Of a stretch of 25,255 nt of DNA, positions 1-8,860 are shown piece after piece. The notes below the pieces were generated by a model. That model made no database searches and had not been told where the DNA came from. It saw nothing but the letters and a program-made list of their open reading frames with translations. A program made the translations under genes and the position numbers. Position 1 is the stretch's first letter; the number at the start of each line of letters is the position of its first letter. This DNA is from JBGPHT01 sp041484525 (GTDB lineage: Bacteria; Acidobacteriota; Terriglobia; Bryobacterales; Bryobacteraceae), in NCBI GenBank assembly GCA_041484525.1, contig JBGPHT010000108.1, forward strand, positions 1 through 25,255, in the 5' to 3' direction.

Positions 1-198
1 AAGGCTTCTGGCCGCTGTGCGGCGAACGCACATCTTGACCGTTGCGGGATTGCCCGTCCTTGAGGCCCTTTGCTTCGGGACCCTGCGGGCCGTCAAAAAT
101 CAGGTTGCGCCGGGTGGCTCCACTTTTATGTCGCACACCCGTCTCGCGCCGCGTGCTGAAGATCGCGCCCGTCGGTTCCGTCTCCGAACTGCGCCGCG

Positions 199-1068
199 GT
201 GCTCCAGTTGCTGCGTTTCCAGCTTTCGAAATTCCGCCTGGGCCCGGACTACGTCCGCACCTTCCACGCGCAACTGCTCGACGCCACCAACGCCCACCTG
301 CAGGAGTTCTACCGGCAGTTGATCGCGCCCATCGAAGCCGACCTGGACGCAGACCATCTGATCGTGGCGCCGCACGGCTTCCTGCACTACCTGCCCTTCC
401 ACGCGCTGCACAATGGCCACGGCTGCCTGGGCGACCGCTACTCGATTTCGTACACGCCCTCGGGCAGCGTCTACTATCTCTGCTGCACCAAGCCCGCGAC
501 GTCCTCCGGCAAAGCGCTGGTGCTGGGCGTCCCCGACCCCGCCGCGCCGCAAATCCTGGATGAAGTGCGCGCCGTGGCTTCCGTCCTTCCCAACGCCGAG
601 GTGCTGATCGGCGCCGAAGTCACTCACCAGGTGCTGCGCGAGAAAGGCTCCGAGGCGCGTTTCGTCCACATCGCGACGCACGGCTGGTTCCGCCAGGACA
701 ACCCGATGTTCTCGTCGATCAGCCTCGGCGATTCGCACCTGAGTCTGTTCGATCTCTACCAGCTCAACTTACCTTCCGAGTTAGTAACTCTGAGCGGCTG
801 CGGCACCGGTCTGAACGTAGTCGGCGGCGGCGACGAACTTCTCGGCCTGGTCCGCGGCCTCTTCTATGCGGGCACGGAGGGCGTGTTAGTCACCCTCTGG
901 GACGTCAACGACCAGAGCACCGCCGACTTCATGAAGCTCTTCTACGAGCGACTGCCCCACACTGCCAATAAGGCGAAGGCCTTCCAGGAAGCGACGGCCG
1001 AGATCCGCAAGTCGTACCCGCATCCCTTCTGCTGGGCCCCATTCGTTCTGGTCGGCAAGTACGCGTAA
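199..1068 (+). CDS. CHAT-domain protein (caspase-like protease fold), 5' end frameshifted
   Basis: The C-terminal part matches the CHAT family, caspase-like cysteine peptidases often attached to TPR repeats. A HIATHG motif places the catalytic His at residue 161, and LSGCGTG places the catalytic Cys at residue 201, followed by the usual GDELLGLVRGLFYAG and VTLWDVND blocks. The end (APFVLVG) is the normal C-terminus. The annotated GTG start at 199 is probably not real: the family-like run ending SVSELRR lies just upstream in another frame (about 153-195), and removal of one G near 197-199 would join it to VLQLLRFQLSKF. No TPR region is visible, and the first 150 bases are not readable as a clean continuation. 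Target unknown. CHAT identity is secure; whether the gene is intact is not. Confidence 0.85.
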   Translation: MLQLLRFQLSKFRLGPDYVRTFHAQLLDATNAHLQEFYRQLIAPIEADLDADHLIVAPHGFLHYLPFHALHNGHGCLGDRYSISYTPSGSVYYLCCTKPATSSGKALVLGVPDPAAPQILDEVRAVASVLPNAEVLIGAEVTHQVLREKGSEARFVHIATHGWFRQDNPMFSSISLGDSHLSLFDLYQLNLPSELVTLSGCGTGLNVVGGGDELLGLVRGLFYAGTEGVLVTLWDVNDQSTADFMKLFYERLPHTANKAKAFQEATAEIRKSYPHPFCWAPFVLVGKYA

Positions 1069-1095
1069 GCAGCGCCGGCAATGATGCTGGTGCAG

Positions 1096-2169
1096 CTACC
1101 TTTGTCGAGCGACAGAACACTCTTCGATGTCCCGCGCCTCTGGCATTCTAGCTGCGACCTCGCAGGCAGCGCGGTGGAATTCAGAGTCCATCGCCGATGC
1201 ATAGACGCGCATGGCCTCGCGGCGGTGCTCCGCCGTTATGTTCCAACCATAGAAGCCACGAAGGGGTAAGTCATCCGATCGAAGGTCCCGGATCAAGGCT
1301 TTCGTCTGTGCCTCGCAGCTACTGAATGCTCCGGTGGCAAAGCTACTTTCGATTTCTTCGGGACCTGCCTCTTGTGCGAGCCGGTAGGCCAGGCAACGGC
1401 CCGGGAATTCGCCCGCAGTCACAGTGCACGCTGCGATGCGCCCGAATCGATTCGTAGACTCTCGACAGATGTTATCCAATTGAGTGACGACGAAAAATGG
1501 GCCCGCGAGCCGAACCAGATCCGGCAGGTCACGCAAGTAATATTCCTTCGGGATTGTTGAGTGGCCGCTGAATTCCGCGTCCAGTTGCGCGGCCGAGAGG
1601 TTGTCAAACTCAGCGCGAAACCGAGAAGCTATAAGATCTGTCAACGGGTCACCGGCCCTCTCATGACTGGAGTGCCACGCCGAAAGCAGCGCCGGCACCA
1701 ACCGGGATCGGACCTCAATGTCGTATGAGGGGTAGTCGCCGACGGTATGCAGATAGCCACCGTCCTGTCGCAGAAAGATTACGTGGCTCGAGCCTGGAAC
1801 CGGATTAAACAACCGTGGACCGCCATGTTTGCCGGACGCCCACACCCAACTATAGAACTCGACGCTGGTGCGAACGGGTCCGCGAATCGTGAGCCAGACG
1901 TTGGCGCGGATGCGCGCCAGATGGAGCGGAATGGTCGGCGTCATGGGGCCGCCGGCCTCCGGCGGTTTTTCCACAAGACGCACGTCACCCGGCAGCGTGA
2001 CTTCGGCGACTTCCGCCAACAGAATGACCGGCGCGGACTTCATTGCCCGCGCCGCCTCCTCATCCATTGCGTAGATCACAGGCCGAATCGCGAGGCCTGG
2101 CGATTCTTGCGCGGCGGACAAGACCACGCCGGCCAGAATCCCGTACAACAGATGGCTAACAGAATTCAC
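1096..2169 (-). CDS. Secreted protein of unknown function
   Basis: The reading frame is open from 2229, but I prefer the GTG at 2169 because it places a short N-terminal stretch directly before a hydrophobic segment (HLLYGILAGVVLSA) ending in a signal-peptidase-like site before QES. This gives 357 residues. No clear Shine-Dalgarno is seen for either start. After the signal, a segment of about 100 residues (VILLAEVAEV to VIFLRQDGGYLHTVGDY) has alternating hydrophobic strands, followed by a mostly helical half with several cysteines. The first part loosely resembles secreted NTR/OB-type beta domains, a weak impression only. It faces the CHAT gene convergently with a 27-nt gap, so it is not co-transcribed with it. 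Function unknown. Confidence 0.6.
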   Translation of the reverse strand: MNSVSHLLYGILAGVVLSAAQESPGLAIRPVIYAMDEEAARAMKSAPVILLAEVAEVTLPGDVRLVEKPPEAGGPMTPTIPLHLARIRANVWLTIRGPVRTSVEFYSWVWASGKHGGPRLFNPVPGSSHVIFLRQDGGYLHTVGDYPSYDIEVRSRLVPALLSAWHSSHERAGDPLTDLIASRFRAEFDNLSAAQLDAEFSGHSTIPKEYYLRDLPDLVRLAGPFFVVTQLDNICRESTNRFGRIAACTVTAGEFPGRCLAYRLAQEAGPEEIESSFATGAFSSCEAQTKALIRDLRSDDLPLRGFYGWNITAEHRREAMRVYASAMDSEFHRAACEVAARMPEARDIEECSVARQR

Positions 2170-2507
2170 TCTATAAATGACGGCGGAGCGGTCGAAAAAG
2201 TGCCGGTCAGCACTCCGAATGCCCACCACGGAGTCGAGCGCCCCGTTCGGTTTTCCTTGGGCCGTATGCCTTCTTCGTTTCCACTTGTGGCCCCAGTATC
2301 CGGCGTTTGCTTAACCCTCAGCGGCAGGCCTCCTTGCGATCCAGCACTGGGGAAGTTTCCAGGTGGTCGCCTGTGTCACGGAAGAAAACGGGCGTAGCGG
2401 AAGCGCGATCCCCCTCAACTCCTTGAGAAACCAGCCCCAAATTGGGTTCGTTCGGTCAAAAACCCTCCTCCGCCTCCCGTTCACACTGTGTCCCCCCATT
2501 CACGGGA
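2170..2507. other. Intergenic region without a recognised gene
   Basis: This stretch separates the minus-strand secreted protein from the plus-strand operon. Open frames here are short and show no family-like sequence. I see no RNA gene or convincing riboswitch. It should hold the promoter of the minus-strand gene, but no good -35/-10 pair could be picked by eye. Confidence 0.4.
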
Positions 2508-2537
2508 TTGACCGCCTCAACTTAATGGATCTAAAAT
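2508..2537 (+). promoter_or_regulatory. Sigma70-like promoter with palindrome over the -10
   Basis: TTGACC (2508-2513), an 18-nt spacer and TAAAAT (2532-2537) form a good vegetative promoter. It gives a leader of about 32 nt before the ATG at 2576, with an AGGAAG Shine-Dalgarno at 2559-2564. GATCTA-AAA-TAGATC (2528-2542) is a perfect inverted repeat overlapping the -10, a possible operator. It is well placed to drive the long gene run that ends at 16423. Confidence 0.55.
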
Positions 2538-2575
2538 AGATCTCAGCCATTCAGCTTTAGGAAGCGGTGAGCCGT

Positions 2576-4252
2576 ATGAACGCTACACGCCTTTCGATCT
2601 CCTGCCTTTCGTTATCCCTAGTCATCTGCCTGTTCGCGCAGGACAAGAAGACCGACGCCAAGAAAGCCAGCGCCCAACAGCGCGAGACCGTCGCCAAGCC
2701 GATGACGGATAAAGAACGGAAGAAGCAGGAGGACAAGCTTCGGAAAGAGCTCGAAACGCCCTACCGCAAGTGGCTCAGCGAAGACGTCTCCTACATTATT
2801 ACCGACGAAGAACGCGGCGTCTTCAAGCGCCTCCAGACCGATGAGGAGCGCGAGCAATTCATCGAAGCCTTCTGGCTGCGCCGCGACCCCTCGCCCGATA
2901 CCGTCGAGAACGAATTCAAGGAAGAGCACTACCGCCGCATCGCCTATGCCAACGAGCATTACGCGTCGGGCATCCCGGGCTGGAAGGCGGACCGCGGCCG
3001 CATCTATATTACGTTCGGGCCGCCGGATGAAATCGAGTCGCACCCCTCGGGCGGGTCGTATCAGCGGCCCTCCGAAGAAGGCGGCGGCAGCACCTCCACC
3101 TTCCCCTTCGAGCAGTGGCGCTACCGCTATATCGAAGACATCGGCAACGACATCATCATCGAGTTTGTCGACACCACCATGTCGGGCGAGTATCGCATGA
3201 CCATGGACCCGTCTGAAAAAGACGCGCTGCTCTACGTGCCAGGCGCCGGCCTGACCCTCATGGAGCAAATGGGCATGTCGGACAAGACCGACCGCTTCAA
3301 TCGCACCGATGGCACCCACCTGGGCACTCCATTCGGCGGCGAGACCCAGAAGATGAACGAGTTCAACCGCCTCGAGCAGTTCGCGAAATTGCAGAAGCCG
3401 CCGACCATCAAGTTCAAGGATCTGGAAGCCGCGGTCACCTCGCGCATCACGTACAACGTCCTGCCGATGAAGGTCCGGGTGGACTACTTCCCCGTTACCG
3501 AAGCCAGCGTTCTGGTCAACGTCACCATCCAGTTTGAGAACAAGGATCTGCAGTTCAAATCGAAGGAAGGGTATCAGGAAGCGGCGGTCAATATTTATGG
3601 GCGCATCAGCACCATGACGCGCCGCGTGGTGAACGTGTTCGAAGAGACCGTCACCGTGAACCCGCCGACCGCGATGCTGCAGGCCTACGCCAACCAGCGG
3701 TCGATTTACCAGAAAACCATCCCGCTGGCGCCCTCCACCTACCGGCTCAATGTGATCGCCAAGGACGTCAACGGCGGGGCGATGGTTAACCACGAGATCG
3801 CCATTACGGTCCCGCGCCTGGACAATGAGAAGGTTACTACTAGTACTCTGGTCCTCGCCGACTCCATCGAAAAAGTGCCGACCAAGAGCATCGGCGCCGG
3901 CATGTTCGTCATCGGCAGCTCCAAAGTGCGGCCGCGTGTGGACGATGTCTTCAAGCGCGACGAAAAGCTTGGTATCTATCTGAAAATGTACAACTTGGCG
4001 GCCGACGAGACGACCCACAAACCGACCGGACAGGTGCAATACGAGATCGTGAAGAACGGCTCCAACGAGAACGTCCTGAACTATACCCAGAACATCGTCG
4101 ACATTCCGAACGCCTCGCCGTCCCAGACGACCATCGAATACATGTACCCCCTGGAAAAGTTAGCGCCGGGCCAGTATACGTTACGTTTGAAAATCACGGA
4201 CAAGAACCGTGGTCAACTGCTTACCCCCACGGCTCAATTTACGGTAATCTAG
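2576..4252 (+). CDS. Exported GWxTD-domain protein
   Basis: The 558-residue product has a signal peptide (residues 1-21, hydrophobic run SCLSLSLVICLFA), then a Lys/Glu-rich, probably coiled segment (about 25-60). The GWxTD domain follows (about 70-240): FIEAFWLRRDP, FKEEHYRRIAYAN and GWKADRGRIYITFGPPDEIE. The family-naming Thr is Ala here (GWKAD, residues 135-139). The C-terminal half is predicted beta-rich, resembling Ig-like modules that follow this domain in Acidobacteria and Bacteroidetes. Biochemical function of the family is unknown; an envelope location is inferred from the signal peptide. I chose ATG 2576 over the in-frame GTG at 2567 because AGGAAG lies 11 nt upstream of the ATG but only 2 nt from the GTG. 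It is the first gene of the operon, 39 nt before the barrel-protein start. Confidence 0.88.
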   Translation: MNATRLSISCLSLSLVICLFAQDKKTDAKKASAQQRETVAKPMTDKERKKQEDKLRKELETPYRKWLSEDVSYIITDEERGVFKRLQTDEEREQFIEAFWLRRDPSPDTVENEFKEEHYRRIAYANEHYASGIPGWKADRGRIYITFGPPDEIESHPSGGSYQRPSEEGGGSTSTFPFEQWRYRYIEDIGNDIIIEFVDTTMSGEYRMTMDPSEKDALLYVPGAGLTLMEQMGMSDKTDRFNRTDGTHLGTPFGGETQKMNEFNRLEQFAKLQKPPTIKFKDLEAAVTSRITYNVLPMKVRVDYFPVTEASVLVNVTIQFENKDLQFKSKEGYQEAAVNIYGRISTMTRRVVNVFEETVTVNPPTAMLQAYANQRSIYQKTIPLAPSTYRLNVIAKDVNGGAMVNHEIAITVPRLDNEKVTTSTLVLADSIEKVPTKSIGAGMFVIGSSKVRPRVDDVFKRDEKLGIYLKMYNLAADETTHKPTGQVQYEIVKNGSNENVLNYTQNIVDIPNASPSQTTIEYMYPLEKLAPGQYTLRLKITDKNRGQLLTPTAQFTVI

Positions 4253-4291
4253 AAGCAGCGGGTGGTCCTCACCCTTTTTGAGCGTTCGCGG

Positions 4292-6097
4292 ATGTTAATG
4301 GCGAAGACGCACAGCACGTCAATATGGCTTGCATTGGGCGTGGCATGTCTGGCCGCACCCTCCCTCTCGCACGCGGCAACACCCGTCAAGCTTTCGGGTT
4401 CGATCGCCGGCATTGTGAGCGACGCCAGCGGCATCCCGCAGATGGGCGCGACGGTCCTTCTATATAACAAACAGGAGCGGATGTTCCAGAAGGTCCTCAC
4501 CGACGACAAGGGTGCGTTCCGCTTCATAGCCCTGTTCCCCGACATCTATTCGGTTCGCGTGACCTTCGCGACGTTCGTTCCGGCGCTGCGCAAGAACATC
4601 CTGGTGCAGCCGGGGATGCGCAGCATTCTGGCGGTGAATCTCAACACCCTGTTCAGCTCGGTGCAATTGCGATACCCGCAGGTCGACAACGGCAGCTTGA
4701 TGTCTGACGATTGGAAGTGGGTGCTGCGCAGCGCCAGTGCCACGCGGCCCGTACTGCGATTCACCGATCAGCCTTTGACGGGTACAGGCGTGCCGGAGCG
4801 CTCGACGCGCGCCGCGGTATTTACGGACACGCGCGGCATCCTGAAAGTTTCGGCCGGCGAGGGATCGCTGGTGACCGGCACGGGTAACGAAGCCGATCTC
4901 GGCACCGCGTTCGCCCTGGCCACGTCGCTCTACGGCAACAACATGCTGCAGGTGAGCGGCAACCTCGGTTACGGTTCGCAGACGGGCGTGCCCTCGGCCG
5001 CATTCCGCACCAGCTATAGCCGGAACATGATGGGCGGCAGCCCCGAGGTTTCTGTGACGATGCGGCAGTTGTTCCTGCCGGGACGAATGAGTGCGGCGCT
5101 GGGCGGTTCGGAATCCGCGATCCCCATGCTGCGCTCGATGTCCGCCGGGTTCGACGACCGCACGCATTTGACGGACGATCTGACCGTGCAATACGGCTTC
5201 ACGATGGATTCCGTGTCGTTCCTCGACCACCTGAATTACTTCAGCCCGTACGCGCGGGTGGTGTGGTCGCTGGGCAACGGCGCCGAAGTGGATTTCGCGT
5301 ACACCTCCGGCAACGCGCGGCCGGATCTGGCAGGCGCGGCCTCGCAGGATACTGATTTCCAGCGCGAGTTGAATACGCTCGGCCTGTTCCCCCGCATTTC
5401 ACTGCGCGAGGCGCGGCCGAAGATCCAGCGCGGTGAGGAATTCGAGATCGCGTTGTCGAAGAAAATCGGCTCCCGCACGTACCACGTTTCGGCGTACCGG
5501 GAAGCCGTGACGAATGCCGCCCTTTCGCTGGTAGCGCCCGGCGGGTTCTACGACTCCGGTGACATTCTGCCGGACCTGTTTTCGGGCAGCTCGATCTTCA
5601 ACGCGGGCGATTATCAGAGCACCGGCTACACCGCGGCCGTGACGCAGAACATTGGCGAGCACGTCAGCGCGACCCTGATGTACGGTTCCATGGGCACACT
5701 GACGGCGGACGCGAAGGAGATCGCCACCGACAATCCGGACGAGTTGCGGTCGATGATCCACGCCGGCCGGCGTCATGCCGCCACCACGCGCGTGACCGCC
5801 ACTTCGCCCTGGACCGGCACCCACATGATCGCCAGCTATCAATGGGCGAACGACCATCGTTCCCTGACGCCTGGGAACCTCTACAGTACCCAGTCTTTCC
5901 GGCCCATGCCCGGGCTGAATATCTACGTGCGGCAGCCCATCCCCATCACCCTGCTGCCGTGGCGGATGGAAGCCACTGCCGACCTGCGCAACATGCTGGC
6001 GCAGGGCTACCTGCCGATCGGCATGGCCAACGGCGAGCAGGTAGTGTTGGTACAGACTCCCAGGAGCTTCCGCGGCGGCCTGAGCTTCATCTTCTGA
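4292..6097 (+). CDS. Carboxypeptidase-regulatory-domain / outer-membrane beta-barrel protein
   Basis: A signal peptide (to about residue 28, cleavage after SLSHA) is followed by a carboxypeptidase-D regulatory-like beta domain (about 35-110: GSIAGIVSDASGIPQMGATVLLYN, then TDDKGAFRFIALFPDIYSVRV). A long region of amphipathic beta strands follows, ending in GGLSFIF with the terminal Phe typical of outer-membrane barrels. At 601 residues it is shorter than TonB-dependent transporters and no plug domain is recognised, so it is better called a TonB-like Acidobacterial barrel than a receptor. The start could also be ATG 4298 or GTG 4262; none has a strong Shine-Dalgarno. It lies between the GWxTD gene and the amidohydrolase, with only one nucleotide between its stop and the next start. 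Substrate unknown. Confidence 0.75.
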   Translation: MLMAKTHSTSIWLALGVACLAAPSLSHAATPVKLSGSIAGIVSDASGIPQMGATVLLYNKQERMFQKVLTDDKGAFRFIALFPDIYSVRVTFATFVPALRKNILVQPGMRSILAVNLNTLFSSVQLRYPQVDNGSLMSDDWKWVLRSASATRPVLRFTDQPLTGTGVPERSTRAAVFTDTRGILKVSAGEGSLVTGTGNEADLGTAFALATSLYGNNMLQVSGNLGYGSQTGVPSAAFRTSYSRNMMGGSPEVSVTMRQLFLPGRMSAALGGSESAIPMLRSMSAGFDDRTHLTDDLTVQYGFTMDSVSFLDHLNYFSPYARVVWSLGNGAEVDFAYTSGNARPDLAGAASQDTDFQRELNTLGLFPRISLREARPKIQRGEEFEIALSKKIGSRTYHVSAYREAVTNAALSLVAPGGFYDSGDILPDLFSGSSIFNAGDYQSTGYTAAVTQNIGEHVSATLMYGSMGTLTADAKEIATDNPDELRSMIHAGRRHAATTRVTATSPWTGTHMIASYQWANDHRSLTPGNLYSTQSFRPMPGLNIYVRQPIPITLLPWRMEATADLRNMLAQGYLPIGMANGEQVVLVQTPRSFRGGLSFIF

Positions 6098-6098
6098 T

Positions 6099-6863
6099 TT
6101 GCGAATCGATTCCCACCAGCATTTCTCAGCGCGCTATACACCCGGGATCCTGTCGTCCATCCTGACGCGTAATCGCTTCGACGGCTCGGTGGCCGTGGAT
6201 GCCGCAGACACGCGCGGCCTGCTGGCGCTGTCGTCGCAGCATGACTTCGTCCGCGGTGTGGTGGGCGCCTTCGACCTCGAGTTGCTGGACGAGTTCCAGC
6301 GCCATCCGAAATTCCGCGGCGTGCGCGCGCGCGGCATCCCGGACGACGTGAAGGAACTGGAGCATCGCGCCCTGACGCTGGACCTGGATGTCCAACCGGA
6401 TGACCTGCCCGGTGTCGCGCGCCTGGCGGAGCGGGCCCCGGCACTGCGCCTCATCCTCGTCCACACCCCGAAAGAATCCGGGGATGCTCCGGGCGACCTA
6501 CGCGAATCCAACAACCCGTCGCGCGAAGTAGGCGCGTCCCCGCATTCTTTCACCGCTCCGTCAGGGAGCGGTTGGCCGGACCTGGCCCAATTCCCCAACG
6601 TCTTCGTCAAGCTCACCCGCCTCGGCTCGAACGTGCCGCTCATCCGTCCCTACGTCCAGCACCTGCTCGCCGTCTTCGGCCCCACCCGCCTGATGTTCGG
6701 CAGCGACTGGCCGTCGGCGCTTCCCGATCGCGGCTGGAAGGAGAGTCTTGCCGCCTTCACGCAGGCCATCGGCGCGCAGACCATCGAGACGCGCGAGCAA
6801 CTTCTGGGCGGCACGGCGGTCCGCGTATACGGCCTGGAGGAAGCGCTGGTCGCGCGGTCCTGA
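6099..6863 (+). CDS. Amidohydrolase-2 family metal-dependent hydrolase with in-frame insertion
   Basis: This is a COG3618-type TIM-barrel hydrolase; members cleave lactones or decarboxylate cyclic acids. The TTG start is required to include the N-terminal metal motif RIDSHQHF. FRGVRARG, LRLILVH (strand with a metal His), VFVKLTRLG and the catalytic-Asp motif LMFGSDWPSALP are all present in order. Between LRLILVH and WPDLAQFPNVFVKL, residues about 124-158 are unlike the family and are encoded by a palindromic DNA element (6470-6572). The remaining protein is a little shorter than usual (254 residues in all). Activity after this insertion is uncertain, since it lies near the active-site face. 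It starts one nucleotide after the barrel gene stop and its own stop overlaps the next start by one base. Confidence 0.8.
   Translation: MRIDSHQHFSARYTPGILSSILTRNRFDGSVAVDAADTRGLLALSSQHDFVRGVVGAFDLELLDEFQRHPKFRGVRARGIPDDVKELEHRALTLDLDVQPDDLPGVARLAERAPALRLILVHTPKESGDAPGDLRESNNPSREVGASPHSFTAPSGSGWPDLAQFPNVFVKLTRLGSNVPLIRPYVQHLLAVFGPTRLMFGSDWPSALPDRGWKESLAAFTQAIGAQTIETREQLLGGTAVRVYGLEEALVARS
6470..6572. repeat. Palindromic element inserted in-frame in the amidohydrolase
   Basis: The 15-nt arms at 6470-6484 and 6537-6551 are inverted copies with one mismatch (GAAAGAATSCGGGGA, S being C or G). They enclose 52 nt. Directly next to the right arm is a second, perfect hairpin: ACCGCTCC (6552-6559), loop GTCAG, GGAGCGGT (6565-6572). 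About 102 nt (34 codons) interrupts the conserved hydrolase sequence without changing frame. It looks like a REP- or MITE-type non-autonomous element; no mobilising gene is seen here. Confidence 0.7.
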
Positions 6864-8860
6864 TGCGCGCCGCCAAATGGACGCACGACCTCGCCGCCGC
6901 CCTCACGTTAGCGGCGCTCAACGTCTGGATCTGCTGGCGCCTGTTCTGGGTTGAATACACGTCCGCGTTCAGCTCGGTGGAAGGCTTCTTCGTCGGCATC
7001 GCGCGCTACATCTCGCAGCATTGGAGCGATCGTTCCTGGTGGCCGATCTGGCACTGCGGCATGCCGTACCAGGACACCTACGTTCCGCTGCTGCACCTGG
7101 TGACGGCCGCCGTAACGTCGCTGGCCCACGTCTCGGCGGCGCGCGCGTATCACGGCGTAGTGGGCGCCACCTATTCGCTGGGCGCAGTCACGCTCTATCT
7201 GATGGCGGTACGCCTGGGAGCCCACCGCGGCGCCGCGTTCCTGGGCGCGCTCACGTATTCCCTCTTCTCTCCATCGGCCGTGCTGATCCCGGAATTCGGC
7301 AGAGACGTCGGCGGCCCGCTCTTCAGCCGCCGCCTGCAGGTTCTGACCGTATACGGTGAAGGCCCGCACATCTCGGCGATGGCGCTGCTGCCGCTGGCGA
7401 TTCTGGCGCTGCAACATGCCGTGGAAAAAAGAACGGGACGCGCCTTCGCCCTGGCCGCTCTCGCGATCGCCCTCGTCTTTCTCACCAACGTCCCGGGCAC
7501 CATGGCGTTGGCACTCGCCGTATTCTGCTGGCTGGCATCCCAGCCGGCGAAGCAGCGGGCGCCGGCATGGAAGATCGCGGCCGGCGCCTCGCTGCTGGCG
7601 TACGGGATCGCCTGCTTCGGAGTGCCCCCTTCGAGCCTCGGCACCGTCTTCGGAAATGTGGGCCCGATGCACAGTGGTTTTTCCAACAGCCTGAAGCATG
7701 CGCCGTATCTGCTGCCCGGATTGCTGGCGCTGGTGGCCGCCGCGGGCTATCTACTCTGCCGCGTCCGGCTGCCGTTGTGGGCGCGGTTCGCAGCCCTATA
7801 CATGGTCTTGACCCTGGTGCTGGTGTGGACGGCGCGCGCCTCGCAAACATTCGAGCTGCTGCCGCAGGTCGGCAGGCTGCACCTGGAGATGGAGATGGGC
7901 GTGTGCCTGCTACTGGGCGGAATCGCCTGGGCCATCTACAGCCTGATCCCGCGCTGGATCCGGCCCGTGGTGCTAGTTTTGTTTCTGGCTCCCGTGGGCA
8001 TTCAGATCGGGCACTACCACGAGAGGGCGCGCAGCGACATCCAGCCGGTCGACGTGAGGAAGCGATCCGAATACACCACCGCCGTCTGGCTGGAACGCAA
8101 TCTGCCGGGGCAGCGTGTCTACGCCATGGGCTCGACCTCTTTCTGGCTAAACGCATTCACTGGGACGCCGCAGATGATCGGCTGCTGCGAGCAGGGTGAA
8201 GCCATGCCGGTGTTATCGAACGTGGCGTATCAGGTCAACGCGGGAACTACGCCCGAGCAGACTGCGATCGCCAAAACGTGGATGCAGGCGATGGGTGTGC
8301 AGGCGATGGTTGTGAACGGCCCCGACAGCACCGACGAGTACAAAGACATCAAGACGCCAGAACGTTTCGAAGCAGTGCTTCCGGCGCTGCACCGGGAACA
8401 CGGCGACACCATCTACCGGATTCCGCAGCGGAGCACGTCGCTGGCGCACGTGGTCCGGCCAGGCGAGGAGGTCCGCCAGTTGCCTGCGCACCTCGTGGAT
8501 CCGGCTGACGTGGCGCGATACGCCGCCGTCATCCAAGACCCGTCGCGACCGGCCGCGGAGTTCGAGTGGCTCGATGGAAACCGGGCCCGCATTCGCGCAC
8601 GCCTGGCGCCGGCCGACCTGGTCTCGGTGCAAGTGGCGCACTTCAACGGGTGGAAGGCCGCCATCCACGGAACGCGGCAGCCGATCTCGGCGGATGGACT
8701 GGGATTCATTCTGATCCGGCCTGAATGCCAGGGCGATTGCGAAATCGAACTGCGCTGGACCGGCGCGTGGGACTGGTGGATCGCCCTCGCGATCTCCCTC
8801 GTTTCCCTCGCCGCCGCAGGCATCTTGTTACGCCGGAGCGCCATTTCACGGACTGTATAA
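6863..8860 (+). CDS. Polytopic membrane protein A, PTPS-related / GT-C-like
   Basis: The 665-residue protein has an N-terminal membrane helix (about 9-30), an extracytoplasmic loop with SVE (Glu40) and WWPIWHCGMPYQDTYVP, about ten further hydrophobic helices, and a soluble C-terminal region (about 390-640) before a last helix (WIALAISLVSLAAAGILL). The pattern fits membrane proteins annotated as '6-pyruvoyl-tetrahydropterin synthase-related'; that name does not imply pterin chemistry. The topology resembles GT-C glycosyltransferases, where an acidic residue in the first outer loop is catalytic, so transfer of a lipid-linked sugar is my inference. It shares YGEGPH (residues 164-169), the SEYTTAVWL block and the DTIYRIP block with the genes at 10352 and 12346. 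ATG 6863 overlaps the previous stop by one base. Confidence 0.72.
   Translation: MRAAKWTHDLAAALTLAALNVWICWRLFWVEYTSAFSSVEGFFVGIARYISQHWSDRSWWPIWHCGMPYQDTYVPLLHLVTAAVTSLAHVSAARAYHGVVGATYSLGAVTLYLMAVRLGAHRGAAFLGALTYSLFSPSAVLIPEFGRDVGGPLFSRRLQVLTVYGEGPHISAMALLPLAILALQHAVEKRTGRAFALAALAIALVFLTNVPGTMALALAVFCWLASQPAKQRAPAWKIAAGASLLAYGIACFGVPPSSLGTVFGNVGPMHSGFSNSLKHAPYLLPGLLALVAAAGYLLCRVRLPLWARFAALYMVLTLVLVWTARASQTFELLPQVGRLHLEMEMGVCLLLGGIAWAIYSLIPRWIRPVVLVLFLAPVGIQIGHYHERARSDIQPVDVRKRSEYTTAVWLERNLPGQRVYAMGSTSFWLNAFTGTPQMIGCCEQGEAMPVLSNVAYQVNAGTTPEQTAIAKTWMQAMGVQAMVVNGPDSTDEYKDIKTPERFEAVLPALHREHGDTIYRIPQRSTSLAHVVRPGEEVRQLPAHLVDPADVARYAAVIQDPSRPAAEFEWLDGNRARIRARLAPADLVSVQVAHFNGWKAAIHGTRQPISADGLGFILIRPECQGDCEIELRWTGAWDWWIALAISLVSLAAAGILLRRSAISRTV

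Noticed and set aside
1..198. Open frames at 17-322 and 42-563 as separate genes
   Set aside because: The first has no family sequence; the second contains a short CHAT-like run (about 153-195) best explained by a frameshift, not a separate gene.
2618..4039. Long minus-strand open frame of 473 codons opposite the GWxTD gene
   Set aside because: Composition is His/Arg/Asp/Val-rich like other antisense shadows of GC-rich genes, no family sequence, and it fully overlaps a well-supported gene.
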